A stretch of DNA of 64,000 nucleotides from JBBCJR01 sp037190805. Its GTDB lineage: Bacteria > Pseudomonadota > Alphaproteobacteria > Sphingomonadales > Sphingomonadaceae. Numbering within the stretch: the stretch's first letter is position 1; every line of letters starts with the position of its first letter. The stretch is from NCBI GenBank assembly GCA_037190805.1, contig JBBCJR010000005.1, positions 124,001 to 188,000 of the forward strand. The letters run 5' to 3'. Below are positions 47,094 through 54,735 of the stretch, piece by piece. Made by a program: the position numbers and the translations under genes. The notes below the pieces were generated by a model. That model made no database searches. It worked only from the letters and a program-made list of their open reading frames with translations, and was not told the DNA's origin.

Positions 47094-47564
47094 TCAGATC
47101 GACACGGCGGTGGTGTATTTCACCTGGGCCAGGGCGAAGTGCGACGACCCGGTCGCGACCGCGGGATGGCGCAGCACCGTGCGCATCAGGAACCGGTTAT
47201 AGTCCTCGACGTCGGCGACCAGGATGCGCAGCAGATAATCCCAGTCGCCCGACATCGAATAGCATTCGATGATCTCGTCGCGCGATGCGACGAAGCTTTC
47301 GAAGGCCTGGGTGGTTTCGGCGGAATGGCTGGTTATCCGGATATGGCACAGGACATTGACGCCGCGCCCGACCCGGGCCGCGTCCACCAGCCTGACCGGG
47401 CGGTGCAGGACACCATCGGCCTCCAGAGCGCGAATCCGGCGCCAGCAGGACGCCGTCGACGCCCCGACCCGCTCGGCAAGCTCGGCATGACTGAGCGACG
47501 CATCGCGCTGCAACTCGTAAAGCAGTTTGCGATCGATCGCGTCGAGCTGGCGGATGTCGCTCAT
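47094..47564 (-). CDS. Lrp/AsnC family transcriptional regulator
   Basis: The 156-residue protein has the family start QLDAIDRKLLYELQRDASLSHAELAERVGASTASCWRRIRALEADGVL (helix-turn-helix) and a C-terminal RAM effector domain (SGDWDYLLRILVADVEDYNRFL). It overlaps maiA in an ATGA and is divergent, with maiA, from the phenylalanine catabolic operon. It is therefore the probable regulator of phhA and the following genes, perhaps responding to phenylalanine or tyrosine; this follows from context, not from a recognised operator. Confidence 0.93.
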   Translation of the reverse strand: MSDIRQLDAIDRKLLYELQRDASLSHAELAERVGASTASCWRRIRALEADGVLHRPVRLVDAARVGRGVNVLCHIRITSHSAETTQAFESFVASRDEIIECYSMSGDWDYLLRILVADVEDYNRFLMRTVLRHPAVATGSSHFALAQVKYTTAVSI

Positions 47565-48211
47565 TGGGCAGGGCGGTCCGCATCGGGCTGGCTTTCCGGG
47601 CGGGCGCTGGCGAACGCATCCAGCATCGCGCAGTTGGCCTCGACTGCACGCAACGCCGGAAATGCGCTCAGAGCGACAGCGAACCGGCGCGCATTGTAGA
47701 TTTGGGGGATCAGGCAGCAATCGGCCAGCGTCGGCCGGTCGCCGAAGCAGAACCCCTTTCCATGCGCGGCGACCATTATTTCCAGCGCGGCGAAGCCATC
47801 GCCGATCCAACGCGCCATCCACGCCTGAACCGCATCTTCCCCCAGCCCCAGTTCGTCGCGCAGGAGATTCAGGACACGCAGGTTGTTGAGCGGATGGATA
47901 TCGCAGGCGACGATCGCCGCCATCGACCGGACGATCGCCCGCGACGCGCCATCTCCCGGCAACAGGGGGCGTTCCGGATGATGCTCCTCCAGCCATTCCA
48001 GGATCGCCAGGCTTTGCGTCAACGCCTGGCCGCCAACCTCAAGCGTCGGAACCAGGCCCAGGGGCGCGAGCGCGCGATAGGCCGCGTCACACTGCGCTCC
48101 GACCCGAAGATCATGCGACACCTGATGATAATCGAGCCCCTTGAGGTTCAGGCCGATGCGAACCCGATAGGCCGCCGAGGAGCGCCAATAGCCGTGCAGA
48201 ACCAGGGTCAT
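47561..48211 (-). CDS. maiA: Maleylacetoacetate isomerase (zeta-class GST)
   Basis: The 216-residue protein has the zeta GST active-site motif SSAAYRVRIGLNLKGL (SSCxWRVRIAL-like, with alanine in place of cysteine), GQALTQSLAILEWLEEHHP for glutathione binding, and the helical domain ending DRPTLADCCLIPQIYNARRF. It isomerises maleylacetoacetate to fumarylacetoacetate in Phe/Tyr breakdown. The substituted cysteine is not strictly essential in known zeta enzymes. It is transcribed with lrp and faces away from phhA, while the next pathway enzyme, fahA, is at the end of the divergent operon. Confidence 0.92.
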   Translation of the reverse strand: MTLVLHGYWRSSAAYRVRIGLNLKGLDYHQVSHDLRVGAQCDAAYRALAPLGLVPTLEVGGQALTQSLAILEWLEEHHPERPLLPGDGASRAIVRSMAAIVACDIHPLNNLRVLNLLRDELGLGEDAVQAWMARWIGDGFAALEIMVAAHGKGFCFGDRPTLADCCLIPQIYNARRFAVALSAFPALRAVEANCAMLDAFASARPESQPDADRPAQ

Positions 48212-48297
48212 GGACGCCCTCGGACAAACCGTTGACGGCATTCCTCCGCTCGGGTCCGGAATCGTCCGGAACGCCGATTCGGATCGTATGAAATACT

Positions 48298-48326
48298 ATA
48301 ATCAATATTGTCTGAACTATGATCAA
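48298..48326 (-). promoter_or_regulatory. Candidate promoter for maiA-lrp in AT-rich divergent region
   Basis: On the minus strand TTGATC (48326-48321) and GATTAT (48303-48298) are 17 bases apart. The whole gap 48212-48398 is strikingly AT-rich compared with the rest of the window and also contains TATAAT on the plus strand (48297-48302) and a TGAAAATGA/TTCATTTCA-like dyad overlapping the phhA start. Lrp-type regulators favour such AT-rich dyads. Confidence 0.4.
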
Positions 48327-48398
48327 TTTTCATCGTTCTAGCTCGTCTTGATGCAAGGTTTGAAATTTTATTCCGCCTGAAAATGATAAATTCATTTC

Positions 48399-49259
48399 AT
48401 GGCCAATGGAAGCATCATTCCGCCCCCTCCGGCGCCCGATTGGACCATTCCGCAAGAATGGTCGTCCTACACGCCAGCGGAGCATGCCATGTGGGACCGG
48501 CTGTTCGCGCGTCAGGCCGACATGCTGCCTTCCCGCGTGGTGCCGGCCTTCATGGAGGGGCTGGAGGTGCTGCGCATGTCCAAGCCCGGCATTCCGGACT
48601 TTGACGAGCTCAACGAACGGTTGTCGAAGGCGACGGACTGGCGGGTCGTCGCGGTGCCCGGCCTCGTCCCTGACGAGATCTTCTTCGAGCATCTGGCCAA
48701 CCGCCGCTTCGTCGCCGGGCGCTTCATCCGTACGCCGGAACAGCTCGACTATCTTCAGGAACCGGACATTTTTCATGACGTGTTCGGCCACGTCCCGCTG
48801 CTCGTCCATCCGGTGTTCGCTGACTATATGCAGGCTTATGGCGAGGGTGGGCTGCGTGCCCAGAAACTCGGCATGATCGACGCGCTGGCGCGGCTCTACT
48901 GGTACACGGTGGAGTTCGGGCTCATTCGCGACGGCGACGATCTCAAGCTCTATGGCGCCGGCATCGTCTCGTCCTTCGGGGAAAGCCTGTTCGCCCTCGA
49001 CGATCCGTCTCCCCATCGGATCGGCTTCGACCTCGAACGGGTGATGCGCACGCGCTATCGGATCGACGACTATCAGCAGAACTATTTCGTCATCGACAGC
49101 TTCGATGACCTGCTGCGCCAGACCCGCGATGCCGATCTGGGTCCGATCTATGAGCGGCTGAAGACCGTGCCGCCGATCGAGGTCGCGGATATCCTGCCCT
49201 CGGACTGCCTGTTCCACAGCGGCACCCAGGCCTATGCCCACGCCAAGGTGCCGGCATGA
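48399..49259 (+). CDS. phhA: Phenylalanine 4-monooxygenase
   Basis: The 286-residue iron and tetrahydropterin-dependent hydroxylase converts phenylalanine to tyrosine. Iron ligands are His126 and His131 (FHDVFGHVPLLVHPVFADY) and Glu172 (YTVEFGLIRDG), all intact. Length fits the bacterial single-domain enzyme. No Shine-Dalgarno sequence is visible before the ATG, so it may be leaderless or start elsewhere. It leads a run of overlapping genes to fahA. No phhB (pterin carbinolamine dehydratase) is next to it. Confidence 0.96.
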   Translation: MANGSIIPPPPAPDWTIPQEWSSYTPAEHAMWDRLFARQADMLPSRVVPAFMEGLEVLRMSKPGIPDFDELNERLSKATDWRVVAVPGLVPDEIFFEHLANRRFVAGRFIRTPEQLDYLQEPDIFHDVFGHVPLLVHPVFADYMQAYGEGGLRAQKLGMIDALARLYWYTVEFGLIRDGDDLKLYGAGIVSSFGESLFALDDPSPHRIGFDLERVMRTRYRIDDYQQNYFVIDSFDDLLRQTRDADLGPIYERLKTVPPIEVADILPSDCLFHSGTQAYAHAKVPA

Positions 49260-50488
49260 CCGCCGCGGCTTTCACCGGGCTTGGTCCGCGCCGCCCCGAC
49301 GCCCTGCTGGCGCTGATCGCCATGCATCGCGCCGACATGCGACCGGACAAGATCGACGTCGGTGTCGGCGTCTATCGGGATGAAACAGGCCAGACACCGG
49401 TCATGCGCGCGGTGAAGGCAGCCGAGGCACGCCTTGTCACCGAACAGCCGAGCAAATCCTATCTGGGCGGCGACGGCGACGCGCGCTTCACCGAACTGCT
49501 CGCTGGCATGGTGTTTGGCGGGGGGAAAAAGGAAAGTCGCCGGTTCGGACTGCAGACGCCCGGGGGCACGGGCGCGCTTCGCCTTGGCGCGGCGCTGCTG
49601 GCGCAGGCGAACACCGGGACGCGGGTCTGGATCGGCGATCCCACCTGGCCCAATCACGGGCCGATCTTCACCGATGCCGGACTTGAGACGATCGTCCATC
49701 CCTATCTGGACGCGACGGGGGGCGGCATCGCCTTCGACGCCATGATCGAGGCGCTCTGGAATGCGCGCGCCGGCGACGCGATCCTGCTGCACGGCTGTTG
49801 CCACAACCCCACCGGGACCCAGTTCACGGGCGACGAATGGCGGGCACTGGCCACCTTGTGCAACACGCGGGGCCTCATACCCTTCCTCGACATCGCCTAT
49901 CAGGGCCTCGGCGACGGGATCGAGGAGGATGTGGCCGGCGCACGGCATCTGATCGAAACGGTGCCCGCCACCGTCGTCGCCTATAGCTGCAACAAGAATT
50001 TCGGCGTCTATCGGGATCGCGTCGGCGCCCTCTGGGTTCACGCGCCGACCACGGCCACGATCGACCTCGTGCGCGCCAACCTGCTGGCCCTGTCGCGCAG
50101 CCTGTGGTCGATGCCGCCGGATCATGGAGCGGCCGTGGTGCGGACCATCTTGGATGACCCCTCCCTGGCCCAGGACTGGCGTGACGAACTGGCCGGCATG
50201 CGGACCCGGATCAACGCAGTGCGCATCGCGCTGGCCGGCCTGCATCCGGCACTGAGGCCGATCGCCCGGCAGCGGGGCATGTTCTCGCGACTGCCGATCG
50301 GCAACGACGCGGTGGACGCGATGCGCGCCACGCACGGCATCTACATGCCGGGCGATTCGCGGATCAACATCGCCGGACTCAACGACCGCAACATCGCGCG
50401 CTTCGCGGACGGATTGCTGCCCCATCTCTCTGGCCACGGCGCGGGGAACATGATCGAAACCGCCCGGGCAGGCGGAACGCTGTCATGA
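49256..50488 (+). CDS. Aromatic amino acid aminotransferase (PLP, class I)
   Basis: The 410-residue aminotransferase converts tyrosine to 4-hydroxyphenylpyruvate, by position in the pathway. It follows the AspC/TyrB pattern: KIDVGVGVYRDETGQTPVMRAVK, the PLP-binding region LLHGCCHNPTGTQF, and the Schiff-base lysine in SCNKNFGVYRDRVGA (usually SxSKNFGLYxER). It overlaps phhA and the following SDR by four bases each, so it is part of a tightly coupled operon. Confidence 0.94.
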   Translation: MTAAAFTGLGPRRPDALLALIAMHRADMRPDKIDVGVGVYRDETGQTPVMRAVKAAEARLVTEQPSKSYLGGDGDARFTELLAGMVFGGGKKESRRFGLQTPGGTGALRLGAALLAQANTGTRVWIGDPTWPNHGPIFTDAGLETIVHPYLDATGGGIAFDAMIEALWNARAGDAILLHGCCHNPTGTQFTGDEWRALATLCNTRGLIPFLDIAYQGLGDGIEEDVAGARHLIETVPATVVAYSCNKNFGVYRDRVGALWVHAPTTATIDLVRANLLALSRSLWSMPPDHGAAVVRTILDDPSLAQDWRDELAGMRTRINAVRIALAGLHPALRPIARQRGMFSRLPIGNDAVDAMRATHGIYMPGDSRINIAGLNDRNIARFADGLLPHLSGHGAGNMIETARAGGTLS

Positions 50489-51150
50489 ACCTCGTCGTCA
50501 CCGGTGCCGGCGGAACGCTCGGCGCCGCCACCGCCCGCCTGCTGGAACGGCGGGGCCATCGCGTCGTCCGGATCGTCCGGACGTCATCTCCCGACGACGA
50601 ACCGTTCAGCGTGGTGTGCGCGGATCTCGCCATGGCGGAAGCTGCAGCGCAAGCGCTCGACGGCGCCCGCCAGCATCTCGGAAGCCTCGACGGCGTCCTC
50701 CATTGCGCCGGTGCGTTTACCTGGCGGACCGTCGCCGACAGCGACGGCGTCCTGTGGCAGACGATGTTCCGCAAAAACCTCGAAACCACGCTCAGTGTTG
50801 TCAAGGCGGCGCTGCCCCGGCTCACGCCAGGCGGTGCGATCGTTACCGTCGGCGCAGCCGCCGCGGCGCCGAGCGGCGCCGGCATGGGTCCCTATGCCGC
50901 CTCCAAATCCGCGGTCGCCCGCCTGACCGAAAGCCTGGCCGCCGAGCTTGGCCGCGGCGGCATTCGCATCAACACCGTGCTGCCGGCGATCATCGACACA
51001 CCGGCCAACCGGGCTGCGATGCCGGACGCCGACCCTGCGGACTGGACGCATCCCGATGCCATCGCGGAGGTCGCCGCCTTCCTCGTTTCGCCCGCCGCGC
51101 GAGGCATTCACGGCGCCCTGGTCCCCGTCACCAACGCGGCCAGAAGCTGA
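50485..51150 (+). CDS. Short-chain dehydrogenase, dihydropteridine-reductase-like
   Basis: The 221-residue SDR has a nucleotide motif TGAGGTLGAATARLL, the active-site YAASK (Tyr137, Lys141) and, at 171-187, DTPANRAAMPDADPADW. From memory human quinonoid dihydropteridine reductase has a very similar segment in the same place (DTPMNRKSMPEADFSSW), and the length and GMG-Y-x3-K order also fit. As phhA uses tetrahydropterin, recycling quinonoid dihydropterin is an attractive role here. Similar segments also occur in other bacterial SDRs, so the assignment is moderate. It overlaps the aminotransferase by four bases and precedes hppD by 39 bases. Confidence 0.85.
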   Translation: MNLVVTGAGGTLGAATARLLERRGHRVVRIVRTSSPDDEPFSVVCADLAMAEAAAQALDGARQHLGSLDGVLHCAGAFTWRTVADSDGVLWQTMFRKNLETTLSVVKAALPRLTPGGAIVTVGAAAAAPSGAGMGPYAASKSAVARLTESLAAELGRGGIRINTVLPAIIDTPANRAAMPDADPADWTHPDAIAEVAAFLVSPAARGIHGALVPVTNAARS

Positions 51151-51189
51151 GCCGCGCGTTTCACCTTTACCCTCTCAGGAGCAAGACCG

Positions 51190-52260
51190 ATGACCGGCCA
51201 TGACAATCCACTCGGCCTCGACGGCTTCGAATTCGTCGAGTTCACCGGCCCCGATCCCGAAGCGCTGGGCGCGATGTTCACCGCCCTCGGCTTCACCCAT
51301 CTGGCCAACCATCGCTCGAAGAATATTCGCCGCTACAATCAGGGCGATATCAACTTCATCCTGAACATGGAGCCAGCCGGACAGGTGGCCGACTTCCGCG
51401 CCGCCCATGGCCCATCGGCCAATGCCATGGCCTTCCGGGTCAGGGATGCCCGCGCCGCGTTCGACGAAGCCGTGAAGCGCGGTGCGCAGCCCGTTACCGG
51501 CCCCGTCGGCCCTATGGAACTGAACATCCCGGCGATCGAGGGCATTGGCGGATCGAACCTTTATCTGGTCGACCGCTACGGCGCGGCGGAAATCTACGAC
51601 GTCGATTTCCGTCCCGTGCCCGGCGCCGTCAGAAACGACCGATCGACGGGCCTCCACACGCTGGATCACCTGACCCATAATGTTCAGCGCGGACGGATGA
51701 ACCACTGGTCCGGTTTCTACGAGCGGATCTTCAACTTCCGCGAGATTCGCTATTTCGACATCGAGGGCCAGGCCACCGGCCTGTTCTCGCGCGCCATGAC
51801 CGCGCCCGACGACAAGATCCGCATCCCGCTCAACGAGAGTCAGGACGAGCACAGCCAGATCGAGGAATTCCTCAAGGAATATAAGGGCGAGGGCATCCAG
51901 CATCTGGCGCTGGCGACCGACGACATCTTCGCGACGGTGGACAGGCTGCGCCTGAACGGCGTCAGCTTCCAGGATACGCCCGAAAGCTATTTCGACCTGA
52001 TCGACAAGCGCCTGCCGGGCCATGGCCACGATATCGCCGCCATGCGCGCGCGCCGCATCCTGATCGACGGCGCGCCGGAGACCGGCGGCGGCCTCCTGCT
52101 CCAGATCTTCACCGAGAACATGGTCGGCCCGATCTTTTTCGAGATCATCCAGCGCAAGGGCAATGACGGCTTCGGCGAGGGCAACTTCAAGGCCCTGTTC
52201 GAAAGCCTCGAACTGGATCAGATCAGGCGCGGTGTCATTCCCGCCGGAGCGTCGGCATGA
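51190..52260 (+). CDS. hppD: 4-Hydroxyphenylpyruvate dioxygenase
   Basis: The 356-residue enzyme converts 4-hydroxyphenylpyruvate to homogentisate. The C-terminal catalytic VOC domain supplies the iron ligands: histidine in LHTLDHLTHNVQ, histidine in GIQHLALATDDIF, and glutamate in PIFFEIIQRKGNDGFGEGNFKALFESLE, which is the diagnostic family ending. CAGGAGC lies upstream of the ATG. Its stop overlaps the next VOC gene by four bases. Confidence 0.97.
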   Translation: MTGHDNPLGLDGFEFVEFTGPDPEALGAMFTALGFTHLANHRSKNIRRYNQGDINFILNMEPAGQVADFRAAHGPSANAMAFRVRDARAAFDEAVKRGAQPVTGPVGPMELNIPAIEGIGGSNLYLVDRYGAAEIYDVDFRPVPGAVRNDRSTGLHTLDHLTHNVQRGRMNHWSGFYERIFNFREIRYFDIEGQATGLFSRAMTAPDDKIRIPLNESQDEHSQIEEFLKEYKGEGIQHLALATDDIFATVDRLRLNGVSFQDTPESYFDLIDKRLPGHGHDIAAMRARRILIDGAPETGGGLLLQIFTENMVGPIFFEIIQRKGNDGFGEGNFKALFESLELDQIRRGVIPAGASA

Positions 52261-52802
52261 GCCCGCCCTTCACCGTCACGCGCATTCACCATGTCGCCTA
52301 TCGCTGCCGCGACGCGAAGGAGACCGTTGAGTGGTACGAGCGGGTGCTGGGGTTCAGCTTCACCACCGCCTTCGCCGAGGACCATGTGCCGTCGACCGGC
52401 GAGGAAGACCCCTATATGCACGTCTTCCTCGACGCCGGCGGCGGCAACGTCCTCGCCTTCTTCGAGCTGCCCAGCCAGCCGGACATGGGCCGCGACAACA
52501 ACACGCCGACCTGGGTGCAGCACATCGCCTTCCAGGTGCCCGACGTGGACGCCCTGCTGGCGGCGAAGGCGCATGTCGAAAGCCTGGGTATCGACGTCCT
52601 CGGCCCGACCTTTCATGGCGTGTTCCGGTCGATCTATTTCTTCGATCCTAACGGCCATCGGGTCGAGCTGGCCTGTGACATCGGATCTCAAGCGCAATAT
52701 GATGAACTCGCCCGCGTCGCGCCGCTGATGCTGGAGGAATGGAGCCGCACCAAGCGCGCACCGCGCCACGCCGACTGGCTGCACAAGGACCCAGACGCAT
52801 GA
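52257..52802 (+). CDS. VOC-superfamily protein in the homogentisate operon
   Basis: The 181-residue protein has two beta-alpha-beta-beta-beta modules. Candidate metal ligands His12 (IHHVAYR), Glu70 (FFELP), His89 (VQHIAFQV) and Glu137 (GHRVELACD) fall at the standard VOC positions. It is coupled by ATGA both to hppD before it and to fahA after it, where other bacteria would have homogentisate 1,2-dioxygenase (hmgA). Family members include glyoxalases, epimerases and extradiol dioxygenases, so the reaction is open. Strong coupling implies a role in homogentisate handling. Confidence 0.85.
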   Translation: MSPPFTVTRIHHVAYRCRDAKETVEWYERVLGFSFTTAFAEDHVPSTGEEDPYMHVFLDAGGGNVLAFFELPSQPDMGRDNNTPTWVQHIAFQVPDVDALLAAKAHVESLGIDVLGPTFHGVFRSIYFFDPNGHRVELACDIGSQAQYDELARVAPLMLEEWSRTKRAPRHADWLHKDPDA

Positions 52803-53806
52803 AACTCGCCAGTCTGAAGGGTGGCCGCGACGGCCGCCTCGTCATCGTCTCCGACGATCTGTCCGCCTGCGTGGAGGCCGGGCGGATCGCCCCGACACTA
52901 CAAGCAGCGCTCGATGACTGGGCCGAGGCGGCGCCCCGGCTCCAGGCGCTGGCCGCGGATCTGGCGCGTGGCGTTGCGCCGGCCATGCCGTTCGACCAGG
53001 ACATGGCGGCCGCCCCCCTGCCCCGCGCCTATCAGTGGGCGGACGGTTCGGCCTATGTGAATCATGTCGCCCTGGTCCGGCAGGCGCGGGGCGCGGAGCT
53101 GCCCGACAGTTTCTGGCATGATCCGCTGGTCTATCAGGGCGGGTCCGACGGCTTTCTGGGCGCCCGCGATCCCATCCCCCTCGCCGATGAGGACTGGGGT
53201 TGCGACATGGAGGCCGAAGTGGTCGTCGTCACCGGCGACGTGCCGCAGGGTGTCGACCGGAGCACCGCGCTCGGCCTCATCCGCCTGGTCGGACTGGTCA
53301 ATGACGTCTCGCTGCGCAACCTGATCCCCGCCGAGTTGGCGAAGGGCTTCGGCTTCTATCAGTCCAAGCCCGCCAGCGCCTTCTCGCCCGTCTTCGTTAC
53401 CCCGGACGCGCTGGGCCCCGCCTGGCAGGAGGGCAAGTTGCACGGCACGCTCGAGGTCGACCTCAACGGCCAGCCGTTCGGCCGCGCCGATGCCGGCGTC
53501 GACATGACCTTCGACTTCGGCACGCTGATCGCGCACCTGGCCAAGACCCGTGCCCTGGCGGCGGGCACCCTCGTCGGGTCCGGCACGGTTTCAAACCGCG
53601 ACGGAGACGGCGGGCCGGGCCGACCGGTGGTCGATGGCGGACTGGGCTATAGCTGCCTCGCCGAGCTGCGCATGGTCGAAACGATCCTGCACGGCAAACC
53701 GGCGACGCCCTTCCTCCGGCATGGCGACCGCGTCCGCATCCGCATGGACGACACGGCGGGCCAGCCGATCTTTGGCGTCATCGATCAGGTCGTGGCTTCG
53801 ACATAA
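52799..53806 (+). CDS. fahA: Fumarylacetoacetate hydrolase
   Basis: The 335-residue FAH-family enzyme splits fumarylacetoacetate into fumarate and acetoacetate, the last step of the pathway. It has the metal-binding DWGCDMEAEVVVVTGDVPQGV, the NDVSLRNLIPAELAKGFGFYQSKPAS stretch and GTLVGSGTVSNRDG. The extended length and YQSKPASAFSP motif fit the bacterial fumarylacetoacetase group found beside homogentisate genes, rather than the short FAH hydrolases. It starts in an ATGA overlap with the VOC gene and ends the operon before a stem-loop. Confidence 0.92.
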   Translation: MKLASLKGGRDGRLVIVSDDLSACVEAGRIAPTLQAALDDWAEAAPRLQALAADLARGVAPAMPFDQDMAAAPLPRAYQWADGSAYVNHVALVRQARGAELPDSFWHDPLVYQGGSDGFLGARDPIPLADEDWGCDMEAEVVVVTGDVPQGVDRSTALGLIRLVGLVNDVSLRNLIPAELAKGFGFYQSKPASAFSPVFVTPDALGPAWQEGKLHGTLEVDLNGQPFGRADAGVDMTFDFGTLIAHLAKTRALAAGTLVGSGTVSNRDGDGGPGRPVVDGGLGYSCLAELRMVETILHGKPATPFLRHGDRVRIRMDDTAGQPIFGVIDQVVAST

Positions 53807-53811
53807 GCTGT

Positions 53812-53847
53812 GGTGACGGCCTGCGGATCTCCCGTGGCGCCGTCACC
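53812..53847 (+). terminator. Stem-loop after fahA
   Basis: GGTGACGGC (53812-53820) pairs perfectly with GCCGTCACC (53839-53847), six bases after the fahA stop and before the end of the convergent gene at 53872. There is no clear T run, so it is a probable but unproven transcript end. Confidence 0.5.
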
Positions 53848-53871
53848 CGCACCATCAGCGCCGGGCCGATG

Positions 53872-54543
53872 TCAGTCGTGTCCCAGCCTGATGCCCGTGC
53901 TGCGATAGAGGAAGGCCGGCAGGAACGACCCATAGAGTCGCCGCCGGCCGCGCGGCCCCTTGGCGATATAGATACCCGCCTCGTCATTGCGCCACACATT
54001 GGGATAGACGAGCCGCCCACCGGCAATCAGCCGATTCTTGCCCACCGTATCCAGCACGCCCATCGCCACCACCCGGCGATGGCCTCGCCATGCCGAGATC
54101 CCGACGATCGCCGCCAGTACCGCCAGCAGTCCGCCCTGGACGATCAGAAGGCCCAGCAGATGGCGATTGCCACCGGCCGGCGCGGTCACGACCGTGCCGT
54201 CCTCCCTGTTCACCGGCCGAATGCGCCCTTCCGCCTCGGACAATAGAACGCCGCCCCTGACATCGACCGTCATCACCACTGGCGGTTTCTCGTCACAGAC
54301 CAGCTTCAGCGTGCGCCAGCCGGGGCCATCGCCGATCACCTGCCACTCACGCGCGGCGGAGCAGGCAAAGCCGGCCTGGCTCGCGACGTCGGCGACAAAC
54401 CGCAGCACCGCCGCCGCATCCTTGTCGGCCAGTGCAGCGTAAAGACGGCGCGCTTCCCCGGCGCCACGGGTTTCGGGGGCCGCCACAGCGGGCATCGCCG
54501 CAGCCAGCAGCAGGCAGGTGGCAAGGGAGCGGAATGCGTGCAT
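53872..54543 (-). CDS. Exported membrane-anchored hypothetical protein
   Basis: The 223-residue protein has a signal peptide (LATCLLLAAAMPAVAAP), a soluble domain of about 110 residues with two cysteines (ACSAAREW and LVCDEKPP) that may form a disulfide, and one transmembrane helix (LLGLLIVQGGLLAVLAAIVGIS), followed by a basic segment ending GPRGRRRLYGSFLPAFLYRSTGIRLGHD. I do not recognise the family. It lies between the end of fahA (convergent) and tRNA-Thr, both its neighbours being unrelated. Confidence 0.7.
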   Translation of the reverse strand: MHAFRSLATCLLLAAAMPAVAAPETRGAGEARRLYAALADKDAAAVLRFVADVASQAGFACSAAREWQVIGDGPGWRTLKLVCDEKPPVVMTVDVRGGVLLSEAEGRIRPVNREDGTVVTAPAGGNRHLLGLLIVQGGLLAVLAAIVGISAWRGHRRVVAMGVLDTVGKNRLIAGGRLVYPNVWRNDEAGIYIAKGPRGRRRLYGSFLPAFLYRSTGIRLGHD

Positions 54544-54623
54544 GATGCCAGACTTGCCATAACAGACGGATGCCCCCTCATATCCGGGGTATCCGAACCG
54601 ATGCAACGCTATGGGGACCGAAA

Positions 54624-54698
54624 TGGTGCCGCAGGGGAGGATTGAACTCCCGACCTCGTCATTACCAATGACGCGCTCTACCACTGAGCTACTGCGGC
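54624..54698 (-). tRNA. tRNA-Thr (GGT)
   Basis: The minus strand folds as a 75-base tRNA including an encoded CCA (54626-54624). The acceptor stem is GCCGCAG/CTGCGGC, the D arm GCTCAGTGGTAGAGC, and the anticodon arm CGTCA-TTGGTAA-TGACG, giving anticodon GGT. The T arm is GGGAG-TTCAATC-CTCCC. It decodes ACC and ACU threonine codons. Confidence 0.96.
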
Positions 54699-54735
54699 GA
54701 AGGCGCCGCGCTATGGGGCGTCGAAGCGGGCCTTG

